Positions 40,555-53,250 of a stretch of DNA of 64,000 bases are shown here, one piece after another (position 1 is the first letter of the stretch; the number at the start of each line of letters is the position of its first letter). This DNA is from Aristolochia californica (lineage: Eukaryota > Streptophyta > Magnoliopsida > Piperales > Aristolochiaceae). The translations under genes and the position numbers were made by a program. The stretch spans positions 21,647,013-21,711,012 of the forward strand of contig JARWKL010000007.1 in assembly GCA_029961685.1 (NCBI GenBank). Direction: 5' to 3'. Under the pieces are notes generated by a model, which was given only the letters and a program-made list of their open reading frames with translations, was not told where the DNA came from and made no database searches.

Positions 40555-42566
40555 TAGCCCGTTACGCATGATAAATCACATTACAATCATCTATGATTAA
40601 TTTTGTCAAATTTTTGAAAATGGGAAAAATAATGACTTGTTAGACTCGGGTAAATATCCCACCGCACGTTCACTTGAGAATTTAATGAGTGTTTGTTATT
40701 CTTTTTAAAAGCTTTTGATCCATAGCTCATTTGAATCTTTAACATCTTTCCGGCATGCATATTCATTTTTAAAACATGTGTAGAAAAATCTCCTTCATGT
40801 AAAATTCCAAGATATTAATTTTGGACTAGTGGAATTTCCCAAACTTGGATAACAAAACTTTTGTGTTCATTTGTGGTGTGTGAATAAATTTTCTTCATTT
40901 AATTTTTTTATTGTTTTAAACTTTTTCCGTACATCAACTATGAAATTTTATTTTGCTGTGATCTATTTGCCTTTTTTGGTTATGGGATGAAGGGAGAGCA
41001 AAAAACTCGAAGTTTTGATTTAAGAAAAATTTGTACATCTAAAACGGAAATGCACAATGCACATATGTAGAGAGAGACAATTCCAAAGTGTGTCTGTAAT
41101 TTTTAGGGACTGTAAGCACCTTTTCGTTTTTATATCTCAGGTTTTGCAATCGTCGGGAAAAATAGGTTGCGGAGGATTTTTAACTGAGTGTTGAATTGCA
41201 ATCCATAAGTCATTTCATACAAAAATATAGCCCATTACTCATGATAAATCACATTACAATCATCTATGATTAATTATGTCAGTTTTTTGTAAATGGGCAA
41301 AATAATGGCATGTTTGACTCGGGTAAATATCACACCGCAAGTTCACTTGAGAATTTAATGAGGGTTTGTTATTCTCTTTAAAAGCATTTCATTGATAGCT
41401 CATTTGCATCTTTAACATGTTTCAAACATGCATATCCATTTTTAAAACAAGTGTGGATGAAATCTCTTTCTTGCAAAATTCCAAGCTGGGTTAAACTAGT
41501 GGAATTTCCCAAAATTGGATAGCAAAACTTTTGTGTTAAATGTGTTGGGTGAATAAATTTTCATTATTTATATTTTTTATTGTTTTAAATTTTTTCCATA
41601 CACCAACTTAAAAATTTCATTTTGTTGTAAGCTTTTTGCCTTGTTTGTTTTCGGGATGAAGGGACAGCGAAAAGTTAAAGTTTTGATTTAAGAAAAAAGT
41701 GTACATCTAAAATCGAAAAGCACAATGCACAATTGTAGGGAGAGATAATTCCATAGAGTGTCTGTAATTTTTAGGGATTGTAAGCTCTTTTAAGTTTTTA
41801 TATCTCAGGTTTTGCAATCGTCAGGAAAAATTGGTGGCTGAGGATTTTTAACTGAGTGTTGAATTGCAATCCATAAGTCATTTCATACAAAAATATAGCC
41901 CATTACGCGTGATAAACACTTTACAATCTTTTATGATTTTTAGATCAAATTTTTAAAAATGGGGAAAATAATGACTTGTTAGACTCGGGTAAATATCCCG
42001 CCGCACGTTCACATGGGAATTTAATGAGCGTTTGTCATTCTCTTTGAAAGCTTTGGATCCATAGCTCATTTAAAACTTTAACATGTTTTAAGCATGCATA
42101 TCCATTTTTAAAACATGTGTAGAAAAAATCTCCTTCATGTAAAATTCCAAGCTTAATAGGGTTGGACTAATGGAATTTCCCAAACTTGGATAACTAAATT
42201 TTCTGTTCATTTGTGGTGTGTGAATGGATATTTTTTATTTACATTAGTTATTATTTTAAATATTTTCCACACATCAACAAAAAAATTTATTTTGTTGTGA
42301 TCTTTTTTGCCTTTTTTGTTTACGGGATGAAGGGGGAGCGAAAACTCAAAGTTCAGATTGAAGAACAAAGTGTATATCTAAAATGGAAATGCACAATGCA
42401 CAAAAGTAGAGAGATATATTTCCAAAGAGTGTGTGTATGTTTTAGGGATCGTATGCACTTTTTCGTTTTTATATCTAAGGTTTTGCAATCGTCGGGAAAC
42501 GGGGGAGGCGGGTATTTTTTAACTTAGTGTTGACTTTAAATCCATCAGTCATTTCTGACAAAAATA
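40555..42566. repeat. Mosaic trimer, tandem copy 2 (~2.01 kb)
   Basis: Second copy of the unit at 38541. It ends where the next A monomer (anchor 42567) starts with the variant approach ttaacttagtgttgac. That same approach is also seen before the truncated A at 36360, which links this trimer to 34342-36360 as well. Confidence 0.8.
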
Positions 42567-44591
42567 TAGCCCCTTACGCATGACAAATCACTTTACAATC
42601 ACCTATGATTGTTAGCTCAACTTTTTGAATATGGGCAAAATATTGGCCTAATTTGACTCGGGAAAATATCCTACCGCACGTTCACTTGAGAATTTAATGA
42701 GCGTTTGTTATTCTCTTCAAAAGCTTTGGTTCCATAGGTCATTTGAATCTTTAACATGTTTCTGGCATGCATATCCTTTTTTAAGACATGTGTAGAAAAA
42801 ATCTCCTTCATGTAAATTTCCAAGATATTAGTTTTGGACTTGTGTAATTTCCCAAACTTGGATAACAAAACTTTTGTGTTCATTTGTAGTGTGTGAATAA
42901 ATTTTCTTCATTTACTTTTTTTATTATTTTAAACCTTTTTCGTACATCAACTATGAAATTTTCATTTTGCTGTGATCTATTTGCCTTTTTTGTTTACAGG
43001 ATGAAGGGAGAGCGAAAAACTCGAAGTTTTGATGTAAGTAAAATGTGTACATCTCAAAACAGAAATGTACAATGCACATATGTAGAGAGAGATAATTCCG
43101 AAGAGTGTTTGTAATTTTTAGGGATTGTAAGCACCTTTTCGTTTTTACATCTCAGGTTTTGCAATCGTCTTGAAAAATGGGTTGCGGAGGATTTTTAACT
43201 GAGTGTTGAATTGCAATCCATAAGTTATTTCATACAAAAATATAGCTTGTTACACATGATACATCACATTAAAATCATCTATGGTTAATTATGTCAGCTT
43301 TTTGCAAATGGGCAAAATAATGGCATGTTTGACTCGGGTAAATATCCCACCGCAAGTTCACTTGAGAATTTCATGAGAGTTTGTTATTCTCTTTAAAAGC
43401 TTTGAATCCATAGCTCATTTGCATCTTTAACATGTTTCAAACATGCATATCCTTTTTTAAAACATGTGTGGATCAAATCTCTTTCTTGCTAAATTCCAAG
43501 CTATTAGGGTTAAACTAGTGGAATTTCCCAAAATTGGATAAAAAACTTTTGTGTTCATTTGTGTTGGGTGAATAAATTTTCTTTATTTATATTTTTTATT
43601 GTTTTAAATTATTTCCATACATCAACTATAAAATTTTCATTTTGTTGTAAGCTTTTTTTGCCTTATTTGTTTTCGGGATGAAGGGAGAGCGAAAAGTCAA
43701 AGTTTTGATTTAAGAAAAAAGTGTACATCTAAAATGGAAAAGCACAATGCACAATTGTAGGGAGAGCTAATTCCAAAGTGTGTCTATAGTTTTTAGGGAT
43801 TGTAAGCTCTTTTTAGTTTTTATATCTCAGGTTTTGCAATCGTCGGGAAAAATTGGTGGCAGAAGATTTTTAACTGAGTGTTGAATTGTAATCCATAATC
43901 ATTTAATACAAAAATATAGCCCGTTACGCATGATAAATCACTGCACAATCATCTATGATTGTTACATCAAATTTTTAAAAATGGGTAAAATAATGACTTG
44001 TTAGACTCGGGTAAATATCCCACCGCACATTCACTTGGGAATTTAATGAGCATTTGTTATTCTCTTTAAAAGATTTGGATCCATAGGTCATTTGAATCTT
44101 TAACATGTTTCGAGCATGCATATCCATTTTTAAAACATGTGTAGGAAAAATCTCCTTCATGTAAAATTCCAAGCTTAATATGGTTGGACTAATGGAATTT
44201 CCAAAACTTGGATAACAAAACTTTTGTCTTCATTTGTGGTGTGTGAATAAATATTTTTTATTTACATTAGATATTATTTTAAGTATTTTCCGCACGCCAA
44301 CTATAAAATTTTTATTTTGTTGTGATCTTTTTTGCCTTTTTTGTTTACGGGATGAAGGGGGAGCGAAAACTCAAAGTTCTGATTTAAGAATAAAGTCTAC
44401 ATCTAAAATGGAAAAGCACAATGCACAAATTTAGAGAGAGACATTTCCAAAGAGTGTCTGCATGTTTTAGGGATCGTACGCACTTTTTCGTTTTTATATC
44501 TAAGGTTTTGCAATCGTCGGGAAACGGGGGAGGCGGGCGATTTTTAACAGAGTGTTGACATCAAATCCATAAGTCATTTCTTACAAAAATA

Positions 44592-45265
44592 TAGGCCATT
44601 ACGCATGACAAATTACTTTACAATCACTTATGATTGTTAGCTCAACTTTTTGAATATGGGCAAAATAATGGCTTGTTTGACTCGGGCAAATATCCCACCG
44701 CACGTTCACTTGAGAATTTAATGAGCGTTTGTTATTCTCTTTAAATGCTTTGGATCCGTAGGTCATTTGAATCTTTAACATGTTTCTGGCTTGCATATCC
44801 ATTTTTAAAACATTTGTAGAAAAAATCTCTTTCATGTAAAATTCCAAGATATTAGTTTTGGACTAGTGGAATTTTCCAAACTTGGCTAACAAAACCTTTG
44901 TGTTCATTTGTGGTGTGTGAATAAATTTTCTTCATTTACTTTTTTTATTGTTTTAAACTTTTTCCGTACATCAACTATGAAATTTTCATTTTGCTGTGAT
45001 CTATTTGCCTTTTTTGTTTACGGGATGAAGGGAGAGCGAAAAACTCGAAGTTTTGATTTAAGAAAAATGCGTACATCTAAAACGAAAATGCACAATGCAC
45101 ATATGGAGAGAGAGATAATTCCAAAGAGTGTCTGTAATTTTTAGGGATTGTAAGCACCTTTTCGTTTTTATATCTCAGGTATTGCAATCGTCGGGAAAAA
45201 TAGGTTGTGGAGGATTTTTAACTGAGTGTTGAATTGCAATCCATAGGTCATTTCATACGAAAATA
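44592..45265. repeat. Representative type A satellite monomer
   Basis: Reference copy of type A in anchor-to-anchor phase (674 bp). Its diagnostics are gttagctcaac after the anchor, aatggcttgtttgactc, catgtttctgg (here followed by cttgca; gcatgca in most A copies), gatattagttttgg, gtgtgtgaataaattttcttc and ctgtgatctatttgcc. The GC-rich stretch aaacgggggaggcggg lies about 80 bp before the anchor. Type A copies carry the longest minus-strand reading frames (up to 102 codons), which drift between copies and lack coding evidence. Confidence 0.85.
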
Positions 45266-45939
45266 TAGCCCGTTACGCACGATAAATCACATTACAGTTA
45301 TCTATGATTAATTATGTCAGCTTTTTGCAAATGGGCAAAATAATGGCATGTTTGACTTTGCTAAATATCCCACCGCAAGTTCACTTGAGAATTTAATGAG
45401 TGTTTGTAATTCTCTTTAAAAGCTTTGCATCCATAGCTCATTTGCTTCTTTAACATGTTTCAAACATGCATATCCATTTTTAAAACATGTGTGGGCGAAA
45501 TCTCTTTCTTGCAAAAGTCCAAGCCATTAGGGTTAACCTAGTGGAATTTCCCAAAATTGGATAACAAAACTTTTGTGTTCATTTGTGTTGGGTGAATAAA
45601 TTTTCTTTATTTATATTTGTTATTGTTTTAAGTTTTTTTCATACATCAACTATAAAATTTTCATTTTGTTGTAAGCTTTTTGCCTTGTTTGTTTTCGGGA
45701 TGAAGGGAGAGCGAAAAGTCAAAGTTTCGATTTAAGGAAAAAGTGTACATCTAAAATGAAAAAGCACAATGCACAATTATAGGGAGAGATAATTCCAAAG
45801 AGTGCCTGTAATTTTTTGGGATAGTAAGCTCTTTTTAGGGTTTATATCTCAGGTTTTGCAATCGTCAGAAAAAATTGGTGGCAGAGGATTTTTAACTGAG
45901 TGTTGAAATGTAATCCATAAGTCATTTCATACAAAAATG
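45266..45939. repeat. Representative type B satellite monomer
   Basis: Reference copy of type B (674 bp). Its diagnostics are aaatcacattac after the anchor, gattaattatgtcag, tttttgcaaatgggc, aatggcatgtttgac, gctttgcatccatagctc, the palindrome catgtttcaaacatg, a cgaaatctctttcttgc stretch and ttgggtgaataaatt. Before the anchor it has tgttgaattgcaatcc and, in most copies, aaatgggttgcgg; this copy has aaataggttgtgg there. Confidence 0.85.
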
Positions 45940-46613
45940 TAGTCTGTTACGTATGATAAATCACTTCTACAGTCATCTATGATTTTTAAATCAAATTTTT
46001 GAAAATGGGTAAAATAATGACTTGTTAGACTCGGGTAAATATCCCACCGCACGTTCCCTTGGGAATTTAATAAGAATTTGTTATTCTCTTTAAAAGCTTT
46101 GGATCCATAGGTCATTTGAATCTTTAACATGTTTCGAGCATGCATATCCATTTTTAAAACAGGTGTAGAAAAAATCTCCTTCATGAAAAATTCCAAGCTT
46201 AATAGGGTTGGACTAATGGAATTTCCCAAACTTGGATAACAAAACTTTTGTGTTCATTTGTGGTGTGTGAATAGATATTTTTTATTTACATTAGTTATTA
46301 TTTTAAATATTTTCCACACATCAACTATAAAATTTTTATTTTGTTGTGATCTTTTTTGCATATTTTGTTTACGGAATGAAGGGGGGTGAAAACTCAAAGT
46401 TCTGATTTAAGAAAAAAGTGCACATCTAAAATGGAAATGCACAATGCACAAATGTAGAGAGGGATATTTCCAAAGAGTATCTGCATGTTTTAGGGATAGT
46501 ATGAAATTTTCGTTTTTATATCTAAGGTTTTGCAATCGTCGGGAAACAAGGGAGGCGGGCGATTTTTAACTGAGTATTGACTTCAAATCCATTAGTCATT
46601 TCTTACAAAAATA
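45940..46613. repeat. Representative type C satellite monomer
   Basis: Copy of type C (674 bp). Its diagnostics are aaatcactt... then atcaaatttttgaaaatggg, aataatgacttgttagac, catgtttcragcatgc, aagcttaatagggttgg, gtgtgaatagatatttttt, a ttagttattattttaaat stretch and gttctgatttaag. Aaattggtggcag lies before the anchor. A sub-variant (monomers at 1485, 6878, 12683 and 16727) carries tgtgaatttaat followed by a changed block and gtggtaatc in its second half. That sub-variant helps to trace segment copies. Confidence 0.83.
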
Positions 46614-47068
46614 TAGCCCGTTACGCATGACAAATCACTTTACAATCACCTATGATTGTTAGCTCAACTTTTTGAATATGGGCAAAATAATGGCTTGTTT
46701 GACTCGCGCAAATATCCTACCGCACGTTCACTTGAGAATTTAATGAGCGTTTGTCATTCTCTTTTAAAGCTTTCGATCCATAGGTCATTAGAATCTTTAA
46801 CATGTTTCTGGCATGCATATCCATTTTTAAAACATGTGCAGAAAAAATGTCCTTCATGTAAAATTCCAAGATATTAGTTTTGGACTAGTGGAATTTCCCA
46901 AACTTGGATAACAAAACTTTTGTGTTCATTTGTGGTGTGTGAATAAATTTTCTTCATCTACTTTTTTTATTGTTTTATACTTTTTCCGTACATCAACTAT
47001 GAAATTTTTATTTTACTGTGATCTATTTGCCTTTTTTGTTTACGGGATGAAGGGAGAGCGAAAAACTC

Positions 47069-50000
47069 GAAGTTTTGATTTAAGAAAAATGTGTACATCT
47101 AAAACGGAAATGCACAATGCACATATGTAGAGAGGGATAATTCCAAAGAGTGTCTGCAATTTTTAGGGATTGTAAGCACCTTTTCGTTTTTATATCTCAT
47201 GTTTTGCAATCGTCGGGAAAAATGGGTTGCGGAGGATTTTTAACTGAGTGTTGAATTGCAATCCATAAGTCATTTCATACAAAAATATAGCCCGTTACGC
47301 ATGATAAATCACATTACAATCATCTATGATTAATTATGTCAGCTTTTTGCAAATGGGCAAAATAATGGCATGTTTGACTCGGGTAAATATCCCACCGCAA
47401 GTTCACTTGAGAATTTGATGAGCGTTTGTTATTCTCTTTAAAAGCTTTGCATCCATAGCTCATTTGCATCTTTAACATGTTCCAAACATGCATATCCATT
47501 TTTAAAACATGCGTGGATGAAATCACTTTCTTGCAAAATTCCAAGCTTTTAGGGTTAAACTAGTGGAATTTCCCAAAATTCGATAACAAAACTTTTGTGT
47601 TCATTTGTGTTGGGTGAATAAATTTTCTTTATTTCTATTTTTTATTGTTTTAAATTTTTTCCATACATCAAATATAAAATTTTCATTTTGTTGTAAGCTT
47701 TTTGCCTTGTTTGTTTCCGGGATGAAGGGAGAGCGAAAAGTGAAAGTTTTGATTTAAGAAAAAAATGTACATCTAAAATGGAAAAGCACAATGCACAATT
47801 GTAGGGAGAGATATTTCCAATGAGTGTCTGTAATGTTTAGGGATTGTAAGCTCTTTTTAGTTCTTATATATGAGGTTTTGGAATCGTCGGGAAAAATCGG
47901 TGGTAGAGGATTTTTAACTAAGTGTTGAATTGCAATCCATAAGTCCTTTCATACAAAAATATAGCCCGTTACACATTATAAATCACTTTACAATCATCGA
48001 TGATTGTTAGATCAAATTTTTGAAAATGGGCAAAATAATGACTTGTTAGACTCGGGTAAATATCCCACCGCACGTTCACTTGAGAATTTAATGAGCGTTT
48101 GTTATTTTCTTTAAAAGCTTTAGATCCATAGGTCATTTGAATCTTTAACATGTTTCTGGCATGCATATCCATTTTTAAAACATGTGTAGAAAAAATTTCC
48201 TTCATGTAAAATTCCAAGATATTAGTTTTGGACTAGTGGAATTTCCCAAACTTGGATAACAAAAATTTTGGGTTCATTTGTGGTGTGTGAATAAATTTTC
48301 TTCATTTAACTTTTTTATTGTTTTAAACTTTTTCTGTACATCAACTATGAAATTTTCTTTTTGCTATGATCTATTTGCCTTTTTTGTTTACGGGATGAAA
48401 GGAGAGCGAAAAACTCAAAGTTTTGATTTAAGAAAAATGTGTACATCTAAAACGGAAATGCACAACGCACATATGTAGAGAGAGATAATTCCAAAGAGTG
48501 TCTGTAATTTTTAGGGATTGTAAGCACCTTTTCGTTTTTATATCTCAGGTTTTGCAATCATCGGGAAAAATGGGTTGCGGAGGATTTTTAACTGAGTGTT
48601 GAATTGCAATCCATAAGTCATTTCATACAAAAATATAGCCCGTTATGCATGACAAATCACATTAAAATCATCTATGATTAATTTTTTCAGCTTTTTGCAA
48701 ATGGGCAAAATAATGGCATGTTTGACTCGGGTAAATATCCCACTGCAAGTGCACTTGAGAATTTAATGAGCGTTTGTTATTCTTTTTAAAAGCTTTGCAT
48801 CCATAGCTCATTTTCATCTTTAACATATTTCAAACATGCATATCCATTTTTAAAACAAATGTGGATGAAATCTTTTTCTTGCAAAATACCAAGCTATTAG
48901 GGTTAAACTAGTGGAATTTCCCAAAATTTGGATAACAAAACTTTTGTGTTCATTTGTGTTGGGTGAATAAATTTTCTTTATTTATATTTGTTATTGTTTT
49001 AAATTTTTTCCATACATCAACTATAAATTTTTCATTTTGTTGTAAGCTTTTTGCCTTGTTTGTTTTCGGGAAGAAGGGAGAGCGAAAAGTCAAAGTTTTG
49101 ATTTAAGAAAAAAGTGTACATCTAAAATGGAAAATCACAATGCACGATTGTTGGGAGAGATAATTCCAAAGAGTGTCTGTAATTTTTAGGGATTGTAAGC
49201 TCTTTTTAGTTTTTATATCTGTGGTTTTGCAATCGTCGGGAAAAATTGGTGGTAGAGGATTTTTAGCTGTGTGTTGAATTGCAATCCATAAGTCATTTCA
49301 TACAAAAATATGGCCCGTTACGCATGATAAATCACATTACATTCATCTATGATTAATTATGTCAGCTTTTTGCAAATGGGCAAAATAATGGCATGTTTGA
49401 CTCGGGTAAATATCCCACTGCAAGTACACTTGAGAATTTAATGAGCGTTTGTTATTCTCTTTAAAAGGTTTGCATCCATAGCTCATTTGCATCTTTAACA
49501 TATTTCAAACATGCATATCAATTTTTAAAACATGTGTGGATGAAATCCCTTTCTTGCAAAATACCAAGCTCTTAGGGTTAAACTAGTGGAATTTCCAAAA
49601 ATTGGATAACAAAACTTTTGTGTTCATTTGTGTTGGGTGAATAAATTTTCTTTATATATATTTTTAATTTTTTTAAATTTTTTCCATACATCAACTATAA
49701 AATTTTCTTTTTGTTGTAAGCTTTTTGCCTTGTTTGTTTTCGGGATGAAGGGAGAGCGAAAAGTCAAAGTTTTGATTTAAGAAAAAAGTGTACATCTAAA
49801 ATGGAAAAGCACAATGCACAATTGTAGGGAGAGATAATTCCAAAGAGTGTCTGTAATTTTTAGGGAGTGTAAGCTCTTTTTAGTTTTTATATCTATGGTT
49901 TTACAATCGTCGGGAAAAATTGGTCGCAGAGGATTTTTAATTGAGTGTAGAATTGCAATCCATAAGTCATTTCATACAAAAATATTCCCCGTTACGCATG

Positions 50001-50159
50001 ATAAATAACTTTATAATCATGCATGATTATTAGATCTAAATTTTGAAATTGGGCAAAATAATGACTTGTTAGACTCGGGTACATATCCCACCGCATGGTC
50101 ACTTTGCTGTGATCTATTTGCCTTTTTTTTTTACCGGAAGAAGGGAGAGCGAAAAAATT
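47069..50159. repeat. 3091-bp higher-order unit, copy 1
   Basis: The unit holds five monomer segments: B (47288), a C-to-A hybrid (47962), B (48636), a second B-like (49311) and a truncated C of 393 bp (49986). The intervals 674+674+675+675+393 sum to 3091. The left boundary is taken where sequence upstream of 47069 stops matching the corresponding position at 50160. It lies within a stretch of about 60 bp shared by all junctions, so the exact crossover point cannot be fixed. Confidence 0.93.
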
Positions 50160-50378
50160 GAAGTTTTGATTTAAGAAAAATGTGTACATCTAAAACGGAA
50201 ATGCACAATGCACATATGTAGAGAGGGATAATTCCAAAGAGTGTCTGCAATTTTTAGGGATTGTAAGCACCTTTTCGTTTTTATATCTCATGTTTTGCAA
50301 TCGTCGGGAAAAATGGGTTGCGGAGGATTTTTAACTGAGTGTTGAATTGCAATCCATAAGTCATTTCATACAAAAATA
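49986..50378. repeat. Truncated type C monomer in the 3091-bp unit (393 bp)
   Basis: About 280 bp is missing. The joint is near 50103, where gcatggtcac meets tttgctgtgatc. Identical joints occur in the other two copies of the unit (near 53194 and 56285), so the deletion came before the amplification. Confidence 0.88.
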
Positions 50379-53250
50379 TAGCCCGTTACGCATGATAAAT
50401 CACATTACAATCATCTATGATTAATTATGTCAGCTTTTTGCAAATGGGCAAAATAATGGCATGTTTGACTCGGGTAAATATCCCACCGCAAGTTCACTTG
50501 AGAATTTGATGAGCGTTTGTTATTCTCTTTAAAAGCTTTGCATCCATAGCTCATTTGCATCTTTAACATGTTCCAAACATGCATATCCATTTTTAAAACA
50601 TGCGTGGATGAAATCACTTTCTTGCAAAATTCCAAGCTTTTAGGGTTAAACTAGTGGAATTTCCCAAAATTCGATAACAAAACTTTTGTGTTCATTTGTG
50701 TTGGGTGAATAAATTTTCTTTATTTCTATTTTTTATTGTTTTAAATTTTTTCCATACATCAAATATAAAATTTTCATTTTGTTGTAAGCTTTTTGCCTTG
50801 TTTGTTTCCGGGATGAAGGGAGAGCGAAAAGTGAAAGTTTTGATTTAAGAAAAAAATGTACATCTAAAATGGAAAAGCACAATGCACAATTGTAGGGAGA
50901 GATATTTCCAATGAGTGTCTGTAATGTTTAGGGATTGTAAGCTCTTTTTAGTTCTTATATATGAGGTTTTGGAATCGTCGGGAAAAATCGGTGGTAGAGG
51001 ATTTTTAACTAAGTGTTGAATTGCAATCCATAAGTCCTTTCATACAAAAATATAGCCCGTTACACATTATAAATCACTTTACAATCATCGATGATTGTTA
51101 GATCAAATTTTTGAAAATGGGCAAAATAATGACTTGTTAGACTCGGGTAAATATCCCACCGCACGTTCACTTGAGAATTTAATGAGCGTTTGTTATTTTC
51201 TTTAAAAGCTTTAGATCCATAGGTCATTTGAATCTTTAACATGTTTCTGGCATGCATATCCATTTTTAAAACATGTGTAGAAAAAATTTCCTTCATGTAA
51301 AATTCCAAGATATTAGTTTTGGACTAGCGGAATTTCCCAAACTTGGATAACAAAAATTTTGGGTTCATTTGTGGTGTGTGAATAAATTTTCTTCATTTAA
51401 CTTTTTTATTGTTTTAAACTTTTTCTGTACATCAACTATGAAATTTTCTTTTTGCTGTGATCTATTTGCCTTTTTTGTTTACGGGATGAAAGGAGAGCGA
51501 AAAACTCAAAGTTTTGATTTAAGAAAAATGTGTACATCTAAAACGGAAATGCACAACGCACATATGTAGAGAGAGATAATTCCAAAGAGTGTCTGTAATT
51601 TTTAGGGATTGTAAGCACCTTTTCGTTTTTATATCTCAGGTTTTGCAATCATCGGGAAAAATGGGTTGCGGAGGATTTTTAACTGAGTGTTGAATTGCAA
51701 TCCATAAGTCATTTCATACAAAAATATAGCCCGTTATGCATGACAAATCACATTAAAATCATCTATGATTAATTTTTTCAGCTTTTTGCAAATGGGCAAA
51801 ATAATGGCATGTTTGACTCGGGTAAATATCCCACTGCAAGTGCACTTGAGAATTTAATGAGCGTTTGTTATTCTTTTTAAAAGCTTTGCATCCATAGCTC
51901 ATTTTCATCTTTAACATATTTCAAACATGCATATCAATTTTTAAAACAAATGTGGATGAAATCTTTTTCTTGCAAAATACCAAGCTATTAGGGTTAAACT
52001 AGTGGAATTTCCCAAAATTTGGATAACAAAACTTTTGTGTTCATTTGTGTTGGGTGAATAAATTTTCTTTATTTATATTTGTTATTGTTTTAAATTTTTT
52101 CCATACATCAACTATAAATTTTTCATTTTGTTGTAAGCTTTTTGCCTTGTTTGTTTTCGGGAAGAAGGGAGAGCGAAAAGTCAAAGTTTTGATTTAAGAA
52201 AAAAGTGTACATCTAAAATGGAAAATCACAATGCACGATTGTTGGGAGAGATAATTCCAAAGAGTGTCTGTAATTTTTAGGGATTGTAAGCTCTTTTTAG
52301 TTTTTATATCTGTGGTTTTGCAATCGTCGGGAAAAATTGGTGGTAGAGGATTTTTAGCTGTGTGTTGAATTGCAATCCATAAGTCATTTCATACAAAAAT
52401 ATGGCCCGTTACGCATGATAAATCACATTACATTCATCTATGATTAATTATGTCAGCTTTTTGCAAATGGGCAAAATAATGGCATGTTTGACTCGGGTAA
52501 ATATCCCACTGCAAGTACACTTGAGAATTTAATGAGCGTTTGTTATTCTCTTTAAAAGGTTTGCATCCATAGCTCATTTGCATCTTTAACATATTTCAAA
52601 CATGCATATCAATTTTTAAAACATGTGTGGATGAAATCCCTTTCTTGCAAAATACCAAGCTCTTAGGGTTAAACTAGTGGAATTTCCAAAAATTGGATAA
52701 CAAAACTTTTGTGTTCATTTGTGTTGGGTGAATAAATTTTCTTTATATATATTTTTAATTTTTTTAAATTTTTTCCATACATCAACTATAAAATTTTCTT
52801 TTTGTTGTAAGCTTTTTGCCTTGTTTGTTTTCGGGATGAAGGGAGAGCGAAAAGTCAAAGTTTTGATTTAAGAAAAAAGTGTACATCTAAAATGGAAAAG
52901 CACAATGCACAATTGTAGGGAGAGATAATTCCAAAGAGTGTCTGTAATTTTTAGGGAGTGTAAGCTCTTTTTAGTTTTTATATCTATGGTTTTACAATCG
53001 TCGGGAAAAATTGGTCGCAGAGGATTTTTAATTGAGTGTAGAATTGCAATCCATAAGTCATTTCATACAAAAATATTCCCCGTTACGCATGATAAATAAC
53101 TTTATAATCATGCATGATTATTAGATCTAAATTTTGAAATTGGGCAAAATAATGACTTGTTAGACTCGGGTACATATCCCACCGCATGGTCACTTTGCTG
53201 TGATCTATTTGCCTTTTTTTTTTACCGGAAGAAGGGAGAGCGAAAAAATT
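50160..53250. repeat. 3091-bp higher-order unit, copy 2
   Basis: Every marker of copy 1 recurs 3091 bp later (B anchor 50379, truncated C 53077). Reading them side by side I noticed only about three single-base differences from copy 1, for example ggactagcgg for ggactagtgg near 51324 and tatcaatttt for tatccatttt near 51930. Identity is above 99.5% by eye. Confidence 0.94.

Larger units (their letters stand above)
34342..42566. repeat. Satellite block 4: mosaic trimers, one truncated monomer
   Basis: Anchors: 34342 mosaic, 35027 B, 35696 C, 36360 A (only 170 bp left), 36530 B, 37193 C, 37868 A, 38541 mosaic, 39225 B, 39884 C, 40555 mosaic, 41228 B, 41896 C. The mosaic monomers at 34342, 38541 and 40555 combine the A-type GC-rich patch, a B-type anchor region, a C-type middle (aaatttttgaaaatggg) and an A-type end. 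Their B and C neighbours share private marks such as aagctgggttaaac and gggacagc. These trimers therefore descend from one mosaic ancestor. Confidence 0.82.
42567..47068. repeat. Satellite block 5: ordinary A-B-C trimers
   Basis: Anchors: 42567 A, 43243 B, 43917 C, 44592 A, 45266 B, 45940 C, 46614 A. The order is regular and lengths are 673-676 bp, with no hybrids seen. The last A monomer runs directly into the first copy of the 3091-bp unit. Confidence 0.86.

Noticed and set aside
44908..45144. Plus-strand reading frames of 66-78 codons with a hydrophobic start resembling a signal peptide
   Set aside because: T-rich satellite sequence translates to F/L/I-rich peptides. The frame follows the monomer, not a gene, and is disrupted in type B copies.
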